A stretch of 64,000 nucleotides of DNA from Massospora cicadina (GCA_022478985.1 JAKSZP010013341.1:62001-126000); one strand, 5' to 3'; positions 24,848-36,149 are shown, counted from the stretch's first letter. The notes: generated from the sequence alone by a model not told the origin. Program-made: numbers and translations.

Positions 24848-25687
24848 TGTCAGACATTCTCCTTTCTGATCTAAGGAAAAGAATGTTGGAGGTATTAGTG
24901 TTCCCAATTCTGCTATTATGAGTGGCCCATCTCCTGCCCAATCAGCAAATAATATTATGGATATTGATGATATGAGTATCCATGGTGAAAAGACCTTGGC
25001 GGATTCTCAGTGGAATCCTAACCAACGGAAAAATATGATCTACCACAAAAATTGGCTTAAAACAGAAATAATTAATAATAAAAATACTCTGACTCCTTGG
25101 TCAAATATGAGGAGTATACTATCGCACGGATTGGAACCTCCACAAGGCAAGAGGATGTTAACCATCAATTATTGGGTGTGAGTTAACCAATAATTATGAT
25201 CCAAGTCTAACCACCGCTGAGGTGCAAAGATTTTACTCAAAGATGATAGGGTAAACATTAGCCTATCATTACCATCCGAGTCTGACTACCACTGAAATAC
25301 CCAATCATTACCAACTGAGTCAGACCATTGCTGAGGTGAAAAGATTTTACTCACTGGTGATTGGATACAATTCATCAAATCATTACCAAACAGGTCAGTT
25401 CTACCTCTAAAAAATTTTATCTTTGATCTGATAGGCCAAAAGCCTATATTCCCTAATTTGGAAGACTGAGCTTTGCATTCTTTTGCTTTAAATATTGATG
25501 GTCTCAAAATTTGAACTAGTTTAAATAGGAAAAGCTAGTATTGACAAAGGGACCTTTTCTGGTTTTGCCCTGCCTGTTTAATAAAAAACATAAAAAACCA
25601 AAACAAGTATTATTTTATACTTTTAATAGAAAGTAAAATATTCCAATTTTAAAATATTATCTGTGGCCTCCTTTAGCAGATCCCACA
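24848..25687 (+). repeat. 5' LTR of the gag-protease element
   Basis: TG..CA ends, direct repeat of 28831-29668. About 25150-25400 contains loosely repeated units around AATCATTACCA and GCTGAGGTGMAAAGATTTTAC. Confidence 0.93.
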
Positions 25688-25690
25688 AAT

Positions 25691-25710
25691 TGGAGCCCAA
25701 CGCGGGAGTC
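25691..25710 (+). other. tRNA primer-binding site
   Basis: TGGAGCCCAACGCGGGAGTC, three bases after the LTR. Its complement dissects as T-loop end GACT, T-stem CCCGC, acceptor GTTGGGC, one discriminator base, then CCA: exactly the geometry of a tRNA 3' end. The tRNA itself is not identified. Confidence 0.88.
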
Positions 25711-25746
25711 AAGTTTCCTGAATACTTCAATAAGTATTAATAAAAA

Positions 25747-27727
25747 ATGGAAAGTGTCACCCGTTGGGTGCGAAATGGGGAAGAAACTGAAGAAGATGAT
25801 CGCATGGATAGTCCTACTGCTCTAATATTTGAAGAACAACAATTTGAACCTATATTAATACCTGAGTCTCATCGCATCACTTGGCCAGCCACTGAAGCTG
25901 TGAGAGTTCTTACTCATGACATCCTTAATCCTGGTGACATTGCATCTCGTGAGCGAGCATCATTGGTAGAGGAACGCCACTTGTTTCTCTATGAGACTAG
26001 TGTCCTCCCAGAAACCTATGGTCAGCTTACAAATTTGACTACCTATGTACACAAGTTCTCTCACCCTGCTTTGATCCATATGATGCATCTCTTAGCTGGC
26101 CATCATTAAGAGCTTCATTGACACTGAGATACCCATGCAGCTCTGAATTTAGCCTATGACAAGTTGTATCAACTGACCTCTGAACATCTTGGAGCAGTTA
26201 GATCTGGAGTGGAAGCCAATCAAAACTTTATCATTCAGCTACATGATTGATTTGCTACCATGGACACTGGGATTATAAAGTATGTTGAGGAGACCATGAA
26301 GATCTTTAGGGATGAATTGAATGCCTCCTCTGCTAACATACGCTCAATGTTGGAGGAGTTTGCTAAAGAATTTGAAAAGCAAATTGAGCAAACACATCAT
26401 GACTTGTCAGCGCCCAACTCCATCCTCCAAGAGGAATATGAACAGCGTGTGGCTGTAGTGGAGCGGCAGTTAATTCAAGCCTTCTCACGTGTGGATGAGC
26501 TTGAACGTCATTTGCTGCTTGAACCATCTAGCACCACCACCACCCTCGCGGCCAAGGTTATTCAGCTAGAAAAGGAGCTAGCTCTCAAAGCTTCGTTGGT
26601 AAATACCAAATATTTGGCACGTCGCCTGACTGGATGTGAAATCGAAGCAACAAGGATGAAAGCTTCTCTGGAAAGCCCTGGGCTGTTGAAGGAAGTATAC
26701 GGCTGACTAACGTGGGTCGAGCAAAAGTATGAGCAGATCAAGGATGGAGCACAAGGCCCAAGCTCACACCCTCATGACGATGAAGGGTGTAAACAAATGA
26801 AAGAAGAGCTGAAGAACCGCGTGAAAGCCGTGGAAACTGCTCAATTAAGCCTAAGCTCCATGGTGTCACAACTTCGTTTTCAAGTCTCTGTAATGGAAGA
26901 CTGAGCGGAAGACTTACAAACTTATAAATCAGGGATCGAAGCTCAATTAAGACTATGCGAATCTGGGCCTCTAGAAGCCCTCTCTAAAATGGAAACCTGG
27001 CTCAAAGCCATGCAAGATCAGTTTGAACGCCTTTCATGGACCTTCAATCAGTTGAGCTACCATTCTGAAACCCCAATACCAGAAGTCCAGCTATTTATAC
27101 CCTGACCAGGGGTGAATCTAGTTCATTCAAACCAACGTTCAAAGAAAAGTTCATCCCCGGTGAGGGTAACATTGCCTCGTTTTTATACATCTATGAAGCA
27201 GCTATGTAAGGGGCCACTGATCGTCAGAAGGCCAAACATATTCTTTCCTGTTTGGGCTGCATGGCACAAGAGGTGATGGTCCCACATATGGATGCTCTTA
27301 GCACCTGGTCCGAGGTTAAAGAGGCTCTCATAAACACGTTTGGCTCAAAACAGGCTTTAAGCATGAAAAAATAAACCTTTATGCATATGAGCATTTGAAA
27401 AGGGGAGTCAGTGGCTGCTTTCATGGAATGATTCTATTTGGAAGCCCAGACATTGTCAACTTCAAAGATGATGACTTTGGATGATGTTGTAGTCGCCGTT
27501 TTGACTGGATTGGCTTCTTACCCATCGCTAGCAATGCACATCACTTCAGTTAAACGCTATTTCCATACCATTCAAAATATCAATGAGGCATTAATAGATG
27601 TTGCTGATTTCCATAAGCCCGATGTTTTGCGTGGTGCAGTATCTCGACCTTGCGTTTTAACCATTGATGATCAAAAGCCCAAGCCTCAAGCTCTAGCTAT
27701 TGAGGACAAGAAGTATCCCTCCAGATA
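25747..27727 (+). pseudogene. gag of the gag-protease LTR element
   Basis: ATG at 25747 opens MESVTRWVRNGEETEEDDRM. The first 120 residues (to 26109) share FLYETSV..YGQLTNLTTYVHKF with the gag at the left edge. A coiled-coil-like helical stretch (26260-26706) follows, then a Ty3-type capsid: FKEKFIPGEGNIASFLYIYE at about 27140-27199, then ATDRQKAKHILSCL and TWSEVKEALINTFG, which align with the capsid part of the gag at 63222. In-frame stops occur at about 26107, 26704 and 27206, so this copy is not fully open. Gag would form the particle that packages element RNA. Confidence 0.8.
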
Positions 27728-28584
27728 ATGGGCCCTAAAGAGCAAAACTCCAAACCAAAACTTCCTGAATGCCCTTGATGTGAATACTGCAACAAAGTCA
27801 GCCACATGGAGGCTATGTGCTGGAAAAAGAAAGCTGACGCCAAGGAACAGGAGCAGGGAAAAGAAATGTCAGCGTAGGGAAAGGCATACCTATTGCTGAC
27901 AAATCTCATGTGCCTAACTCATTTAACCGACTAATGCCATTACCTCACGTCACAAATACCCCAGGGGATGATTCTGAGGGGGATATGGATGAGGTCAGCT
28001 ATTACATAGTTGGAGCACCTGCTTAGGTGGAAGTCCCCAATTGCTTAAATGCTGGAGGAGTAGATGAAGCCACTATACCTGAAGAAACATATCTCAGCCA
28101 AGTTTTGGGGGAACCAATTATTATTGATACTGCTAGCGATGCAGATGAGGTGGTGTCTCATCTTATACGCCCTAACCAGCATAGCCACACCATGAAGTCT
28201 ATCAAAGAAAATTACCCCAAGACCGCAGGTAAACTAACCTCCAATTTTCATCTTAGGGAGGTCTTAGCACTATCGCCTCCTTTTGGGGGGATTCTCATGA
28301 AAGTTGAAGTGGTGATTCAAAAAGTTCAGGTGATGGCCATCCTAGATACTGGCTCCCCCATGAACGTAATCTCTTCCAAGCTGATGAAAAAGATCAAGCT
28401 TGCACCTGACTTGGAGTACCACCAAGCCTATGGAACCGCTGGTCCAAACAACACCCGCGCGCTGGGTGCTTACTCGTCCCTTCCCATTCATATTGGGAAG
28501 CTTATCTTATTGGCCCCTGCCGTGGCTTTAGAAAACAACAATTTATTAAATGCTTATAGGCATGTAGTTCATGATCAATTATGA
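27728..28584 (+). pseudogene. Zinc knuckle and aspartic protease of the gag-protease element
   Basis: CEYCNKVSHMEAMC at about 27780-27822 is a CX2CX4HX4C nucleocapsid knuckle. Downstream, VMAILDTGSPMNVISS at 28330-28377 has the catalytic DTG of retroviral-type proteases, intact here unlike in the three gypsy copies. The protease frame runs 28027-28584. After it come only about 250 bases, with PPYHNCNTPTNIF and the purine tract, before the 3' LTR. The protease would process Gag. Because pol is cleanly missing between protease and LTR, any movement needs RT and integrase from elsewhere. Confidence 0.82.
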
Positions 28585-28830
28585 TGGCATTATCAATATA
28601 AAGCAAGGGATCTTATCATTGCTCAATTATGAAGTACCCTTAGTTCTAGCCAATAACAGACCCAGCAAGAAGGTGTCCTCCTGCATGTACACTAACCCCA
28701 AAAAACCCGCGACAAAAAAAGGGCAGGTTGCCAATAGGCTCCGCATCCCCCTTCCTACCTCTCAAGTGGATGAAAAGGTACCACCCTACCATAACTGCAA
28801 CACCCCTACCAACATCTTTTGAGGGGGCAA

Positions 28831-29668
28831 TGTCAGACATTCTCCTTTCCAATCTAAGGAAAAGAATATTGGAGGTATTAGTGTTCCCAATTCTGCTATT
28901 ATGAGTGGCCCATCTCCTGCCCAATCAGCAAATAATATTATAGATATTGATGATATGAGTATCCATGGTGAAAAGACCTTGGCGGATTCTCAGTGGAATC
29001 CTAACCAACGGAAAAATATGATCTACCACAAAATCGGCTTAAAACAGTAATAATTAATAATAAAAATACTCTGACTCCTTGGTTGAATATGGGGAGTATA
29101 CTATCACATGGATTGGAACCTCTGCAAGGCAAGAGGATGTTACCCATTGATGATTGGGTGTGAGTTAACCAATCATTATGATCTGAGTCTAACCACCGCT
29201 GAGGTGCAAAGATTTTACTCGAAGATGATAGGGTAAACATTAGCCAATCATTACCATCCAAGTCTACCTACCACTGAAATACCCAATCATTACCGACTGA
29301 GTCAGACCATTGCCGAGGTGAAAAGATTTTACTCACTGGTGATTGGATACAATTCATCAAATCATTACTGCATGGGTTGGTTTTACCTCTAAAAAATTTT
29401 ATCTTTGATCTGATAGGCCAAAAGCCTATATTCCCTAATTTGGAAGACTGAGCTTTGAATTCTTTTGCTTTGAATATTGATGGTCTCAGAGTTTGAACTA
29501 GTTTAAATAGGAAAAGCTAGTATTGACAAAGGGACCTTTTCTGGTTTTGCCCTGCCTGTTTAATAAAAAACATAAAAAACCAAAACAAGTATTATTTTAT
29601 ACTTTTAATAGAAAGTAAAATATTCTGTTTTAAAATATTATTTATGGCCTCCTCTAGCAGATCCCACA
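28831..29668 (+). repeat. 3' LTR of the gag-protease element
   Basis: Direct repeat of 24848-25687 with intact TG..CA ends, immediately after a purine-rich tract (28821-28830). Confidence 0.93.
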
Positions 29669-30005
29669 TTTATATAGAAAAGACAAGCAAGCAATACAAA
29701 GAGCGGATGGAGGTTTAACTGATAAAATTAAGAAATGAGAAGATTTAATTGCACTTTTTAAGCTATTACATGTTCCTTAATTAAGTTTGACTGAAAGATT
29801 GATTCTTGAATAGTATAGTGTATTTATAGAACAAAATTGGCTTTAAAAAAGTTTATTTTAAGACATCTTAGCTTTTAAAAGAGAAAGAGTTGTACACAAC
29901 TTGTGATTTGAACCACGTTATGTTTTTTCCAATAAGTTCTAATATGAGTGCTTTTTTAATCAGGATAAATGCTGTTTTTTATTTTGGGATTAAATGCAAT
30001 TTTGC
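29669..30005. other. Non-coding AT-rich spacer
   Basis: No gene or motif recognised between the 3' LTR and the ORF1-only element. Confidence 0.5.
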
Positions 30006-31827
30006 TTATTTGAGTTAAGCTGACCAGAGGATAGACATTAATGAAAACAAATAAGAAAAATTAAATGGGAAAAACTGCTTAAAGAGCAAAACAGCACCAA
30101 AAACAAACTAAATAAACCAACCAGGCTGGCGACGGCAAACCATTAAATGACCATGGAAAATTGGAAGGGGGTCAGGGGGCTCTTCCTTGGCATCATCAAC
30201 ACTATGAAAAACGCGGGCTCAGGAGGATAGCAAGGGAGTTGGGGCATCAGCAGTGTGGGACTAGATATCGCCCAAGGGAGGCCATTTCAGGTACCATGAA
30301 CCACAGCAAAGGCTGTAATAAGTTGATACAGACCTTGCTCAGCCTGGAGACATGCTTCAGGGGATCTTGAAGAAGAAAATTTGATGCAGGTGATTTTTTC
30401 TCTGAGGGTTTTTGCAATTGCCACGACATCTAAGACTGAGTCATGGGCAGCCTTATGAAACTTAATGTGGTCCTACTTGCCTGCTGCAGAAAGGTGATCT
30501 GGGATATTGGGGGAGGAACACTTTTGGCCGGCATTGCCACCAACTTAGCGACAGTTTTGTGGATAGGACAGCAGTCAGACAATGCATAAACTTCAACAGG
30601 GAATTGATTATTAGAGCGGAATGGCACTGTGTTTGTTTGTGTGGTTAAAATTGGCGGGACAATTGAGCGTCATAATCAGTTTGAAAAACTGATATAGGGC
30701 AAAGTCATACTGTTAAATAAGATTACCCAATTCATAAACCTCATCCAATAAGGCCTAGGGATTCTGGTTGTACTTAATAGGAATTAGCATAAGTTTGAAG
30801 TTTATCTGACAATTGGAAAGCTCAAATGTAAATGATAGTCCAATTTGCTTCTCAATCGGCTTGGATGGGTGTGACTGGTGGCTGAGGTTGGGCCTGATTG
30901 GCTGCAACGGGAACCATGGAAGCAAAAGTCTTTTGGGGAGAGGGTCAGGGTGCTATCCAAGACTGAAAACTCCGCGGGATTGGCAAAGGTTTAGGTACTG
31001 GAAGAGCGGGACTCAGAGCCAGAAGAAGTTGCATGGGTTGGACATTTTCTTTTTGAGTGATCTAACTCAAAAAAGGCCATGCAGATTGACCAGCTGCCTC
31101 GACGTGGGCCCAAAATGGATGATTGGTGGCAGAAGGGAGAACGGAACAGTGGGAGGATCAGCAGATAAATTTTTGTTGATAAGGGCATATTGTGGCAAAT
31201 GCCCAAGGACCTGCAAGACATGAGGCCCCATACAGGACCACAAACTGTAGGATGGAATCTGAGCCTTAAGTGGCCAAACCAACCATCAGCTCCTTTTGAA
31301 GCACCCTGAATGGAAGTGGTTGGGCAATCCTACAAACTGAACAACAAAGTGTTGTGTGTGAAGCCAGGTATGAGTGGGGGAGAGGGGTGCCCTGTAACAC
31401 CAGGGGCACAGTTGCCACAGTGGTAGCATAAGCTTTACAAAAAAACCCAAGTTGAAGCACCTCTTAAAAAAGCAAAATTCTATAAACTTGGCGGTTTTTA
31501 CCACCGCCTGTTCAAATATGATGATTGTGCTATCATCATATGGGAATAATTTCTCATATTTAAACCTAAGGACAAAATGCATGCTGCTCCAAGGGAGAAC
31601 CAGGTGGCTTCTAAGCACTGCCTGGGTATAAGAAAGGTGAATTTTGATATCCTTGAGAGGGGCAAAACATCCCATAAATGTGGAAGGACTAGATAAGTCA
31701 GTCCTATCGGGGTTTTCCGCCAGATGGAAAATGCTAAGGGGTAATTTGTTGCTGCACCTTGGAGCAGGCGTCGGGGGATACAATGACATCAGTTGAACTG
31801 TTTAGAGGTGGACAAAGTTTGAGTTTA
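30006..31827 (-). mobile_element. ORF1-only non-LTR element, copy 2
   Basis: Minus-strand relative of 16622-18548. It shares the start region (GATCCCCCG/TATCCCCCGAC), the ORF1-like protein with zinc knuckle, the ..DCCPIHKTVAKLVA / DCHPLCKAAAKSVA segment and the 3' tail (GTCTATCCTCTGGTCAGCTT then AACTCAAATAAG). It also lacks endonuclease and RT. A TSD was not found and the right end (about 31800-31827) is approximate because a SINE abuts it. Confidence 0.8.
30430..31789 (-). pseudogene. ORF1-like protein of the ORF1-only element, copy 2
   Basis: On the minus strand the 31286-31789 frame reads ..VLPWSSMHFVLRFKYEKLFPYDDS, parallel to VLPQSNMHFGLRVKYGKFFPYDDQ of copy 1. The knuckle FELDHSKRKCP at about 31045-31080 has the same HX4C half. 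The 30430-30627 frame matches the copy 1 C-terminal region. Stops and frame changes are spread throughout. That two separate copies keep the same single-ORF layout shows the ORF1-only form is a family, not a one-off deletion. Confidence 0.75.
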
Positions 31828-32122
31828 GTAGAGGTGGAAGGTGAGTCAGTAGGACGTACAGTTACCAAACTGAAGGTTGCAGGTTTAATTCCCACCCTTT
31901 GCACATTAATCAAGGTGCCAGCTGAAGGAAGCTATTGGCAGTTAGTAGGTCTAATAGAACGAAAACATTACCCATGCCATAACCAGAAAAATCCAAGTCC
32001 CAATCTGAGGTGGAAAAACTTTCTATGATGGAGTTGCCCCTGCTCAGGTTTCATGTTGATGTTTACTTTCTTTCTTTTGGTAGTGTCCATCCTCTGGTTG
32101 TCTTGTCTCAAATAAATAAAAT
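31828..32122 (+). mobile_element. tRNA-derived SINE with LINE-type 3' tail
   Basis: A-box-like TGAGTCAGTAGG at 31842-31853 and B-box-like GGTTTAATTCC at 31882-31892 have tRNA-like spacing, giving an RNA polymerase III promoter head. A body of about 150 bp follows, then TAGTGTCCATCCTCTGGTTG and CTCAAATAAATAAAATAAAA. The tail matches the ends of the ORF1-only elements and, more distantly, the LINE end at 20830-20871. It faces the opposite way to the adjacent ORF1-only copy. The 5' end is approximate and no TSD was found. Confidence 0.65.
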
Positions 32123-33641
32123 AAAATATGAAGTTTGAGGTTAGTTTTACTTTACTTTTTTTGTAAAATTGCTCAGAATGTTATGTTAAGTGGAAAGAAA
32201 GTTTATAATGCTTTTTTAAAACTAGTGTTAATGACTTTTAGGATTCTGAGGAGATATCTCCAAATTAGCAACTATGTTGATTGAGGAAGTTATTATGGCT
32301 ATATAATCATCAGACTTCCAAGAATTATTATTCTAATTCTTAAGTAGTTTTTAGTTTATAGACTTGCAGGTGAAAATGCTACAACTTTGGAATTCAAGTT
32401 GATAAAAGTTTTAATCAATAGTACGTCAAATTCTGCTATTAATTGAATAGTAGGAAGGTATTCTATAGCAGCAATTAATACTAATTTTGATAGACAAACA
32501 TTTTATTGCATTGTCACCTAAGTTTTAAGGATTAACAGTCATTAGTGCAGAGGATAATTTCTAGTATTATGTCATATAAGTTATGATTTAATGATGATTG
32601 ATGCTAAGGATAATTGAGGGAATAATTGTTTCTTACTGATGCCATTGATTTCTGACAGGTTAGCATTAAATTCCCATTAATCGTCTATTTATATATGAAA
32701 AAGATGCCTAATAAAGTGACTATGTTCTCAATGTACTAAATATAACTATTATTATTTAAGTTTTCATGTAGGCAATGATTGCCTAATTATTTTTATGCAA
32801 ACAAGGTCATGTTTCTACCTAAACCACTATTAGATCATATTGCGCTTCCTATTGTAACACAGAGAGCCTTGTTAATTAATTGTTAAAACCCTTGCAAACC
32901 TGTGCAGTTGCCACTTTCTCAAAAAGCGGTGCTCACTACAGGGGGATTATGGGCTAACATAATATATTATAAAAAGTCAACAGTATGAGTGGAAAACTTT
33001 TAATTGTAGAGGGAATAGCCAAGTCAAGGTAGGTGAGCGCAGAACCCCTAAAATAGTGGACTTAAAATATGTTGTGATGGAGACGCTGCAAAGATTTTTG
33101 ATTCGATACATTATCTTGTTATTAAGCAAAAAGGTGCTAAAGAAAGTATTGCAAAACTGTAATTGCTTGTAAGCAATATGAAGAAATTGAACAAGGATGA
33201 AGTTAAGGGGATTTTTATGATTTATTAGGACTCAAAACTCTGGTTTTCAAATCCATATTCAATAAGCAAAGAATAGTTTTAACAGATAGAACTCTGTAGA
33301 AAATGTTATGATGAAACATGGTTCTGACATGAATGAAACACAAGATCAAGTCACAATGTTAGTGAAATCCTCAGGGAGAACTTCCACCAAAGATTTATCA
33401 ACTTATAAAGAGGTATATGAATTGTGGCAAAAGCATCAGAAGTTGGAGGCATGGAAGTTGATCTGGAAGAAATGGAGAATACCATACTGTTTGACTATCC
33501 AAGTTGCAATGTACCGCAGGCCTTTGTCAGGAGAGTTGCTGCTGGAATTTTAAAATTCCCACATCATCCAGAATAATAGATTATAAGTATCATCTGCTCT
33601 ATCCACTGGGGACAATGTATTATCAGAGAGCTCATAGCAGA
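32123..33641. other. Unclassified retroelement remnant with primer-site motif
   Basis: GGTGCTCACTACAGGGGG at 32928-32945 matches the primer sites at 9211 and 34630, so sequence to its left may be the end of another LTR. To its right an ORF at 33308-33553 and flanking fragments (KQKGAKESIAKL, KLNKDEVKGIF) match no family recognised here. It ends where LTR-C begins. Confidence 0.4.
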
Positions 33642-34627
33642 TGTGGGAGTTATTATTAATTTGGTAACTGTTGTTGGTTTATTTCCTTATGTAATGTCAA
33701 CTAATTCGCCAGATTTGATTCTACTGGATTACTAATGTTCTGTCAGGGAAGTTTCCTGATAATGTTTAAAAAAGTGTTCAATGATTAGTTTACCTATAAA
33801 AAATAACATTATTTTTTGAATCAATTAGGTTTTGTCACCAGTTGATAAAGGTTTATTGGAAGTTGCTGAATAATTGACAACGTTTTTATTGGAAGCAACT
33901 TGCGGGTTAGCCTAAAAGGCAACTTGACCTGCTATTAATGGGTAAAAGGTTCTATACCTAGGTAGGTTACTATCTTAATAATGGTAATCCGCTGGGAGTA
34001 AGTAATAGCAATGTGACAAGCTATATAAATATCCAACCTAGGGAGGGGTCATGCCCTAGTCATTGGTGAAATTGATTAGGCGGATAAAGTAGTCATTATT
34101 TTGAATAACTCCTAAGGGCTAAATTCAAAGAGAGAGATGCCGTTCCTATTGAGGCACCACTGGAATGGGTGAACACCAAATTTCATTTTGTATATCCCTT
34201 AAAAAATTTATATAAAACCATTAATTCTGTTAAATTTGGAATACTTTACATAATTTTTATACAATTTTTATTATGATCTTTGGTTAGAGTGGAGGAGATA
34301 AATTAATATTATCTATTTTGTCTTGTGCCAACACTTGGGATTAGAGTTGTAGGGATAGTTTTCCCTTGTCCAAGTGGTTCTTTATTCTAAGTGGAAAGTT
34401 GAAGGGGAAAGTTCCCTTGTTATCCAGAAGTACCTTCAAATGAAATGAAAAAAGGTTTTTTAGTACCTTTCTATATAGGAAACCCTGAGCAGAATTAATA
34501 TTTGATGTAAAAACTCGGCTGGATAATAGTTTTCTACTATTACCACTGACCCACAGTTATTATTACATAATCAATAACCTATTAGCGCACACATTAAACA
34601 TGTGCATTAAACTCAAAAAAATTTGCA
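33642..34627 (+). repeat. LTR (LTR-C)
   Basis: Starts TGTGGGAGTTATTATT and ends TTTGCA, followed by TC and a TGG primer site. It shares GTTGAGGCACCA..GGGTG..CCAAATT and AAACATGTGCA-type blocks with 48291-49267, which supports a dispersed LTR family. Confidence 0.65.
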
Positions 34628-34629
34628 TC

Positions 34630-34647
34630 TGGTGCTCACTACAGGGG
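34630..34647 (+). other. tRNA primer-binding site
   Basis: TGGTGCTCACTACAGGGG, two bases after LTR-C. It is identical, apart from one base, to the motif at 9211-9229, although the neighbouring LTRs differ. Confidence 0.7.
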
Positions 34648-34712
34648 TAGGTGAGTTCTCTTGACAAAGCTTACATCAGAAATTATCATGTAATGTCATG
34701 CAAGAGTGAATT

Positions 34713-35770
34713 TTGGATGTTGTGGATGGAATTAGAAACAGTGAACAAGAATATGCTGAACTTGACATCACAATAAATCTAACTAACTTGGATAAAAAGA
34801 TGACTAAAGCTGAGGAAGAAGAAGAACTAGTCACAAAGGTTAATAATGATCTTTATAGGCTTTCACCTGTTTTAAGCAGGAGACTGAAATCTTTAAGAGT
34901 TAGGTTTCAGAAGGCTGAAAAAGAAGCGGATAAAGCATGATTCTGCTGAATTCAAAAAGACGCATTGCAAATCCTGAATTGTTTACAGGGACTTAAAAAT
35001 CATAAGTGTGATTGCTCCCCAGATGGAGGCAGATGGAGACAACAACAATAAAGATAAAGTTTCTCTTGGGGAATTACAATTTTTATAGAAATATTCCTGG
35101 AGCTTTTTAAATCTTGAAGATGACCCCCAAATTACCCATCTTAAGTCAGTTTACCAGGAATGTACCTTATGCCTTGATAATGACAGATGAATTTCATAGT
35201 ATACCGAAATTCCTATCTTACATTAAGGTAACGCTCTGGCATGTTTCCGCCTACTTGAAATGACAATGTTTTGATACAAAAACCGCTGGAAAGTAGTAAA
35301 AGTTAAGAACTGCTTAGACACTGCTTTTCAAAATATGGTGTTACCCTATCTCAACGGGGATAAGTAATTTTACAGCAATTCCAAAGAAAAAAATATGACT
35401 GAGTTTTGTAGTCTTAAGAGTATAGTTAGCTGAAAACAGAATTTCATGGGATTCCAATGCAAGAAGGCTGAACCTTAGTTACTTTCATTGACCAAATTAA
35501 CCAAAAGAAAATCATAGCAAGAAAAAGTTCTGTCAGATTGCAATCCTTGTATAGAAATCCTGATGGTGCTTCAGCCATAAAGAGATTCCACTATGCTATG
35601 TTTTTGGCGCTTGAAAACCAGAATTCCACATCTCAGAGGGTGAGTATTTCTAAATTTTGAAACATATGTCATTGATCGAGCTGATGATAATAACAAGACT
35701 GTCCTGGAACTATAGATGAGTGAACACCCAGAACCCAGCAGGAATACCTTATATTCAGTCATTCATATTG
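34713..35770 (+). pseudogene. Internal coding remnant downstream of LTR-C, family unknown
   Basis: It begins 65 bases after the primer site, where gag is expected. The first frame (34713-34940) encodes a charged, probably helical stretch (KMTKAEEEEELVTKVNNDLY, then SPVLSRRLKSLRVRF). Frameshifted pieces continue past 35600 (ITHLKSVYQECTLC, QINQKKIIARKSSV). No capsid, knuckle, protease or RT motif is recognisable. Position alone suggests gag; the function is unassigned. Confidence 0.4.
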
Positions 35771-36013
35771 ATGGATGGAAAATGAAAAAGCATCTGTGAG
35801 GGCTATCCAGGGATTTACAGAATGGAAATTATCGCTAACAATTGATCAACGGAACTTTAACCTTTACAAATTTTTAATTTTAAAATTTTTTAATGAAACT
35901 AAAATGGCAGTAGGAAAAAGAATGAAGTGATAGTGGTACCTTTCAGAGATCGCTGCTTAATTTCCTGAAAAATGGGAATAGAAAGTAAGTGCACTGCCAT
36001 TTGAGAGTATTTC

Positions 36014-36040
36014 TTTTTTTTTAGTACTAGATGGTCCCAA
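36014..36040 (-). mobile_element. Micro-insertion of a non-LTR 3' tail, 27 bp
   Basis: Nine T residues and AGTACTAGATGGTCCCAA lie between perfect 17-bp repeats CCATTTGAGAGTATTTC (35997-36013 and 36041-36057). On the minus strand it reads TTGGGACCATCTAGTACT plus poly(A). Confidence 0.9.
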
Positions 36041-36149
36041 CCATTTGAGAGTATTTCATGATTCAGTTTTAGCGGATTGAAAGTTAAAATATTTTCAATT
36101 TTAACTCATATCTGACCTTCTTAGGTGAATTAACATCAATTTTTTTGGC

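Larger units (their letters stand above)
24848..29668 (+). mobile_element. LTR retrotransposon carrying gag and protease only (LTR-D)
   Basis: Two direct repeats of about 840 bp (24848-25687, 28831-29668) start TGTCAGACATTCTCC and end GATCCCACA. A primer site follows the first and a purine tract GAGGGGGCAA precedes the second. The 3.1-kb interior holds gag, a zinc knuckle and a retroviral-type protease, then runs straight into the 3' LTR. No RT, RNase H or integrase exists. By eye the LTRs differ at roughly 40-50 positions, far fewer than in the gypsy elements, so this is a younger insertion. No clear TSD (TATGT versus TTTAT). Confidence 0.9.

Noticed and set aside
24843..29673. A TSD for the gag-protease LTR element
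   Set aside because: Flanks TATGT and TTTAT agree at only three of five positions, so a TSD is not claimed although the LTR ends are clear.
33308..33553. A host protein-coding gene
   Set aside because: It sits between a primer-site motif and an LTR among frameshifted fragments, so a dead element remnant is likelier; no family is recognised.
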